Assembly: GCA_964352225.1 (NCBI GenBank) | Contig: CAYGRM010000023.1 | Span: 1 to 33,657, forward strand | DNA length: 33,657 nt | Direction: 5' to 3' | Source of the DNA: CAJQQY01 sp964352225 | GTDB taxonomy: Bacteria > Bacteroidota > Bacteroidia > Chitinophagales > Saprospiraceae | Shown here: positions 33,378 to 33,657 of the stretch, one piece after another | Layout: each line of letters starts with the position of its first letter | Position numbering within the stretch: the stretch's first letter is position 1 | The notes under the pieces: model-generated | Seen by the model: the letters and a program-made list of their open reading frames with translations, nothing else | Told to the model about the DNA's origin: nothing | The model's database searches: none | Program-made: the position numbers and the translations under genes

Positions 33378-33399
33378 AATCTTGGTTTATACCAAGATT
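33378..33399 (+). terminator. Hairpin after the Crp/Fnr gene
   Basis: A perfect 9-bp stem (AATCTTGGT at 33378-33386 with 33391-33399) and a TTAT loop starts right after the stop codon. It lacks a T-run on the plus strand, so termination is uncertain. Confidence 0.4.
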
Positions 33400-33422
33400 A
33401 CTTAAAAAAAAAGAAGTGAACT

Positions 33423-33468
33423 TTGTTTTATAATTCTAATTAAGCCTCCTCAGACTAGTATAAAACAA
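33423..33468. promoter_or_regulatory. 10-bp inverted repeat upstream of the DinB-family gene
   Basis: TTGTTTTATA (33423-33432) and its exact complement (33459-33468) are separated by 26 bp and end 9 bp before the ATG. Position and symmetry suggest an operator or a leader hairpin, possibly for the upstream Crp/Fnr protein. The sequence is AT-rich, so chance cannot be excluded. Confidence 0.35.
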
Positions 33469-33477
33469 TAATTTAAA

Positions 33478-33657
33478 ATGAAAGATTGGATCAAGCAAAT
33501 TGATGAAACGACCGCTGAATTTCAACAACTATTTAGCGAGTTATCACCAGAAGAACTAAACTGGAAACCACAGGCAAATTCTTGGAGCATCGCTCAAAAC
33601 ATTGATCACTTAATCGTGATCAATAAAACTTATTTCCCCATTTTGGCAGATCTAAAA
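33478..33657 (+). CDS. DinB-family protein, partial (runs off the window)
   Basis: The first 60 codons of a frame that stays open to the window end. The N-terminus (MKDWIKQIDETTAEFQQLFS, then LSPEELNWKPQANSWSIAQN and IDHLIVINKTYFP) matches the first two helices of the DinB four-helix bundle, with the metal-ligand His in the IDHLI helix. DinB-like proteins are metal-dependent, often thiol-transfer or stress enzymes. In Bacteroidota they often sit next to a Crp/Fnr-type gene, as here. The rest of the protein, with the other His ligands, is outside the window. Confidence 0.75.
   Translation, partial: MKDWIKQIDETTAEFQQLFSELSPEELNWKPQANSWSIAQNIDHLIVINKTYFPILADLK

Overview
This window looks like a chromosomal segment of a free-living, low-GC Bacteroidota bacterium, probably from the Saprospiria/Flavobacteriia-like part of the phylum. 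The evidence is a TonB-dependent receptor with a carboxypeptidase-like N-terminal domain, a DUF5916/CBM9 outer-membrane protein, a PorE-like envelope protein, the remains of a type IX secretion cargo with a C-terminal sorting domain, an extended ribosomal protein bS16, and several matches to the Bacteroidota -7 promoter element TAnnTTTG. I see no rRNA, tRNA, CRISPR array, intact transposase or phage gene. The assignment below phylum level is inference.

Layout. 1-3.9 kb (+): a 7-TM membrane protein, a large CBM9/DUF5916 outer-membrane protein and a small lipoprotein, ending at a hairpin shared with a convergent SAM methyltransferase (3.9-4.6 kb, -). 4.7-7.1 kb (-): a secreted M1-family metallopeptidase with its own promoter and terminator. 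7.4-13.0 kb (-): a five-gene sugar operon reading beta-phosphoglucomutase, GH65 disaccharide (maltose-type) phosphorylase, His-rich lipoprotein, GH13 alpha-amylase lipoprotein, lipocalin-like protein, closed by a strong terminator. 13.2-14.5 kb (+): tilS. 14.7-17.1 kb (-): a PorE-like TPR/beta-propeller protein with two C-terminal SPOR domains. 17.4-17.9 kb (-): a decayed type IX cargo gene. 18.1-20.0 kb: an isoaspartyl peptidase lipoprotein (+) facing an EI24/CysZ-type membrane protein (-), with a 102-bp palindrome between them. 20.2-22.6 kb (-): an unrecognised alpha-helical protein and rpsP. 22.8-24.6 kb (+): an accessory-looking stretch of small unknown genes plus a broken DUF2200 gene. 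24.7-28.5 kb (+): two paired acyl-CoA dehydrogenases separated by a REPIN-like element, then a dicarboxylate/amino-acid:cation symporter. 28.6-32.7 kb (-): a spinster-type MFS transporter, a TonB-dependent receptor and a glutaredoxin-like protein. 32.8-33.7 kb (+): a Crp/Fnr regulator and the start of a DinB-family gene that runs off the window.

How the genes work together. The 7.4-13.0 kb operon gives a phosphorolytic route: surface or periplasmic amylase releases short alpha-glucans, the GH65 enzyme phosphorolyses maltose-type disaccharides to glucose plus beta-glucose-1-phosphate, and beta-phosphoglucomutase yields glucose-6-phosphate. Two small lipocalin-like proteins of unknown role are embedded in it, and no sugar transporter is seen next to it. 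The PorE-like protein and the type IX cargo relic imply a type IX secretion system elsewhere in the genome. The two acyl-CoA dehydrogenases resemble the unlike-subunit pairs known from actinobacterial heterotetrameric dehydrogenases.

No clearly new multi-gene system is proven here. The best leads are the REPIN-like element (25923-25989), the SPOR-for-OmpA replacement in the PorE-like protein, the unknown proteins inside the maltose phosphorylase operon, and the two long palindromes (857-984 and 19138-19239).
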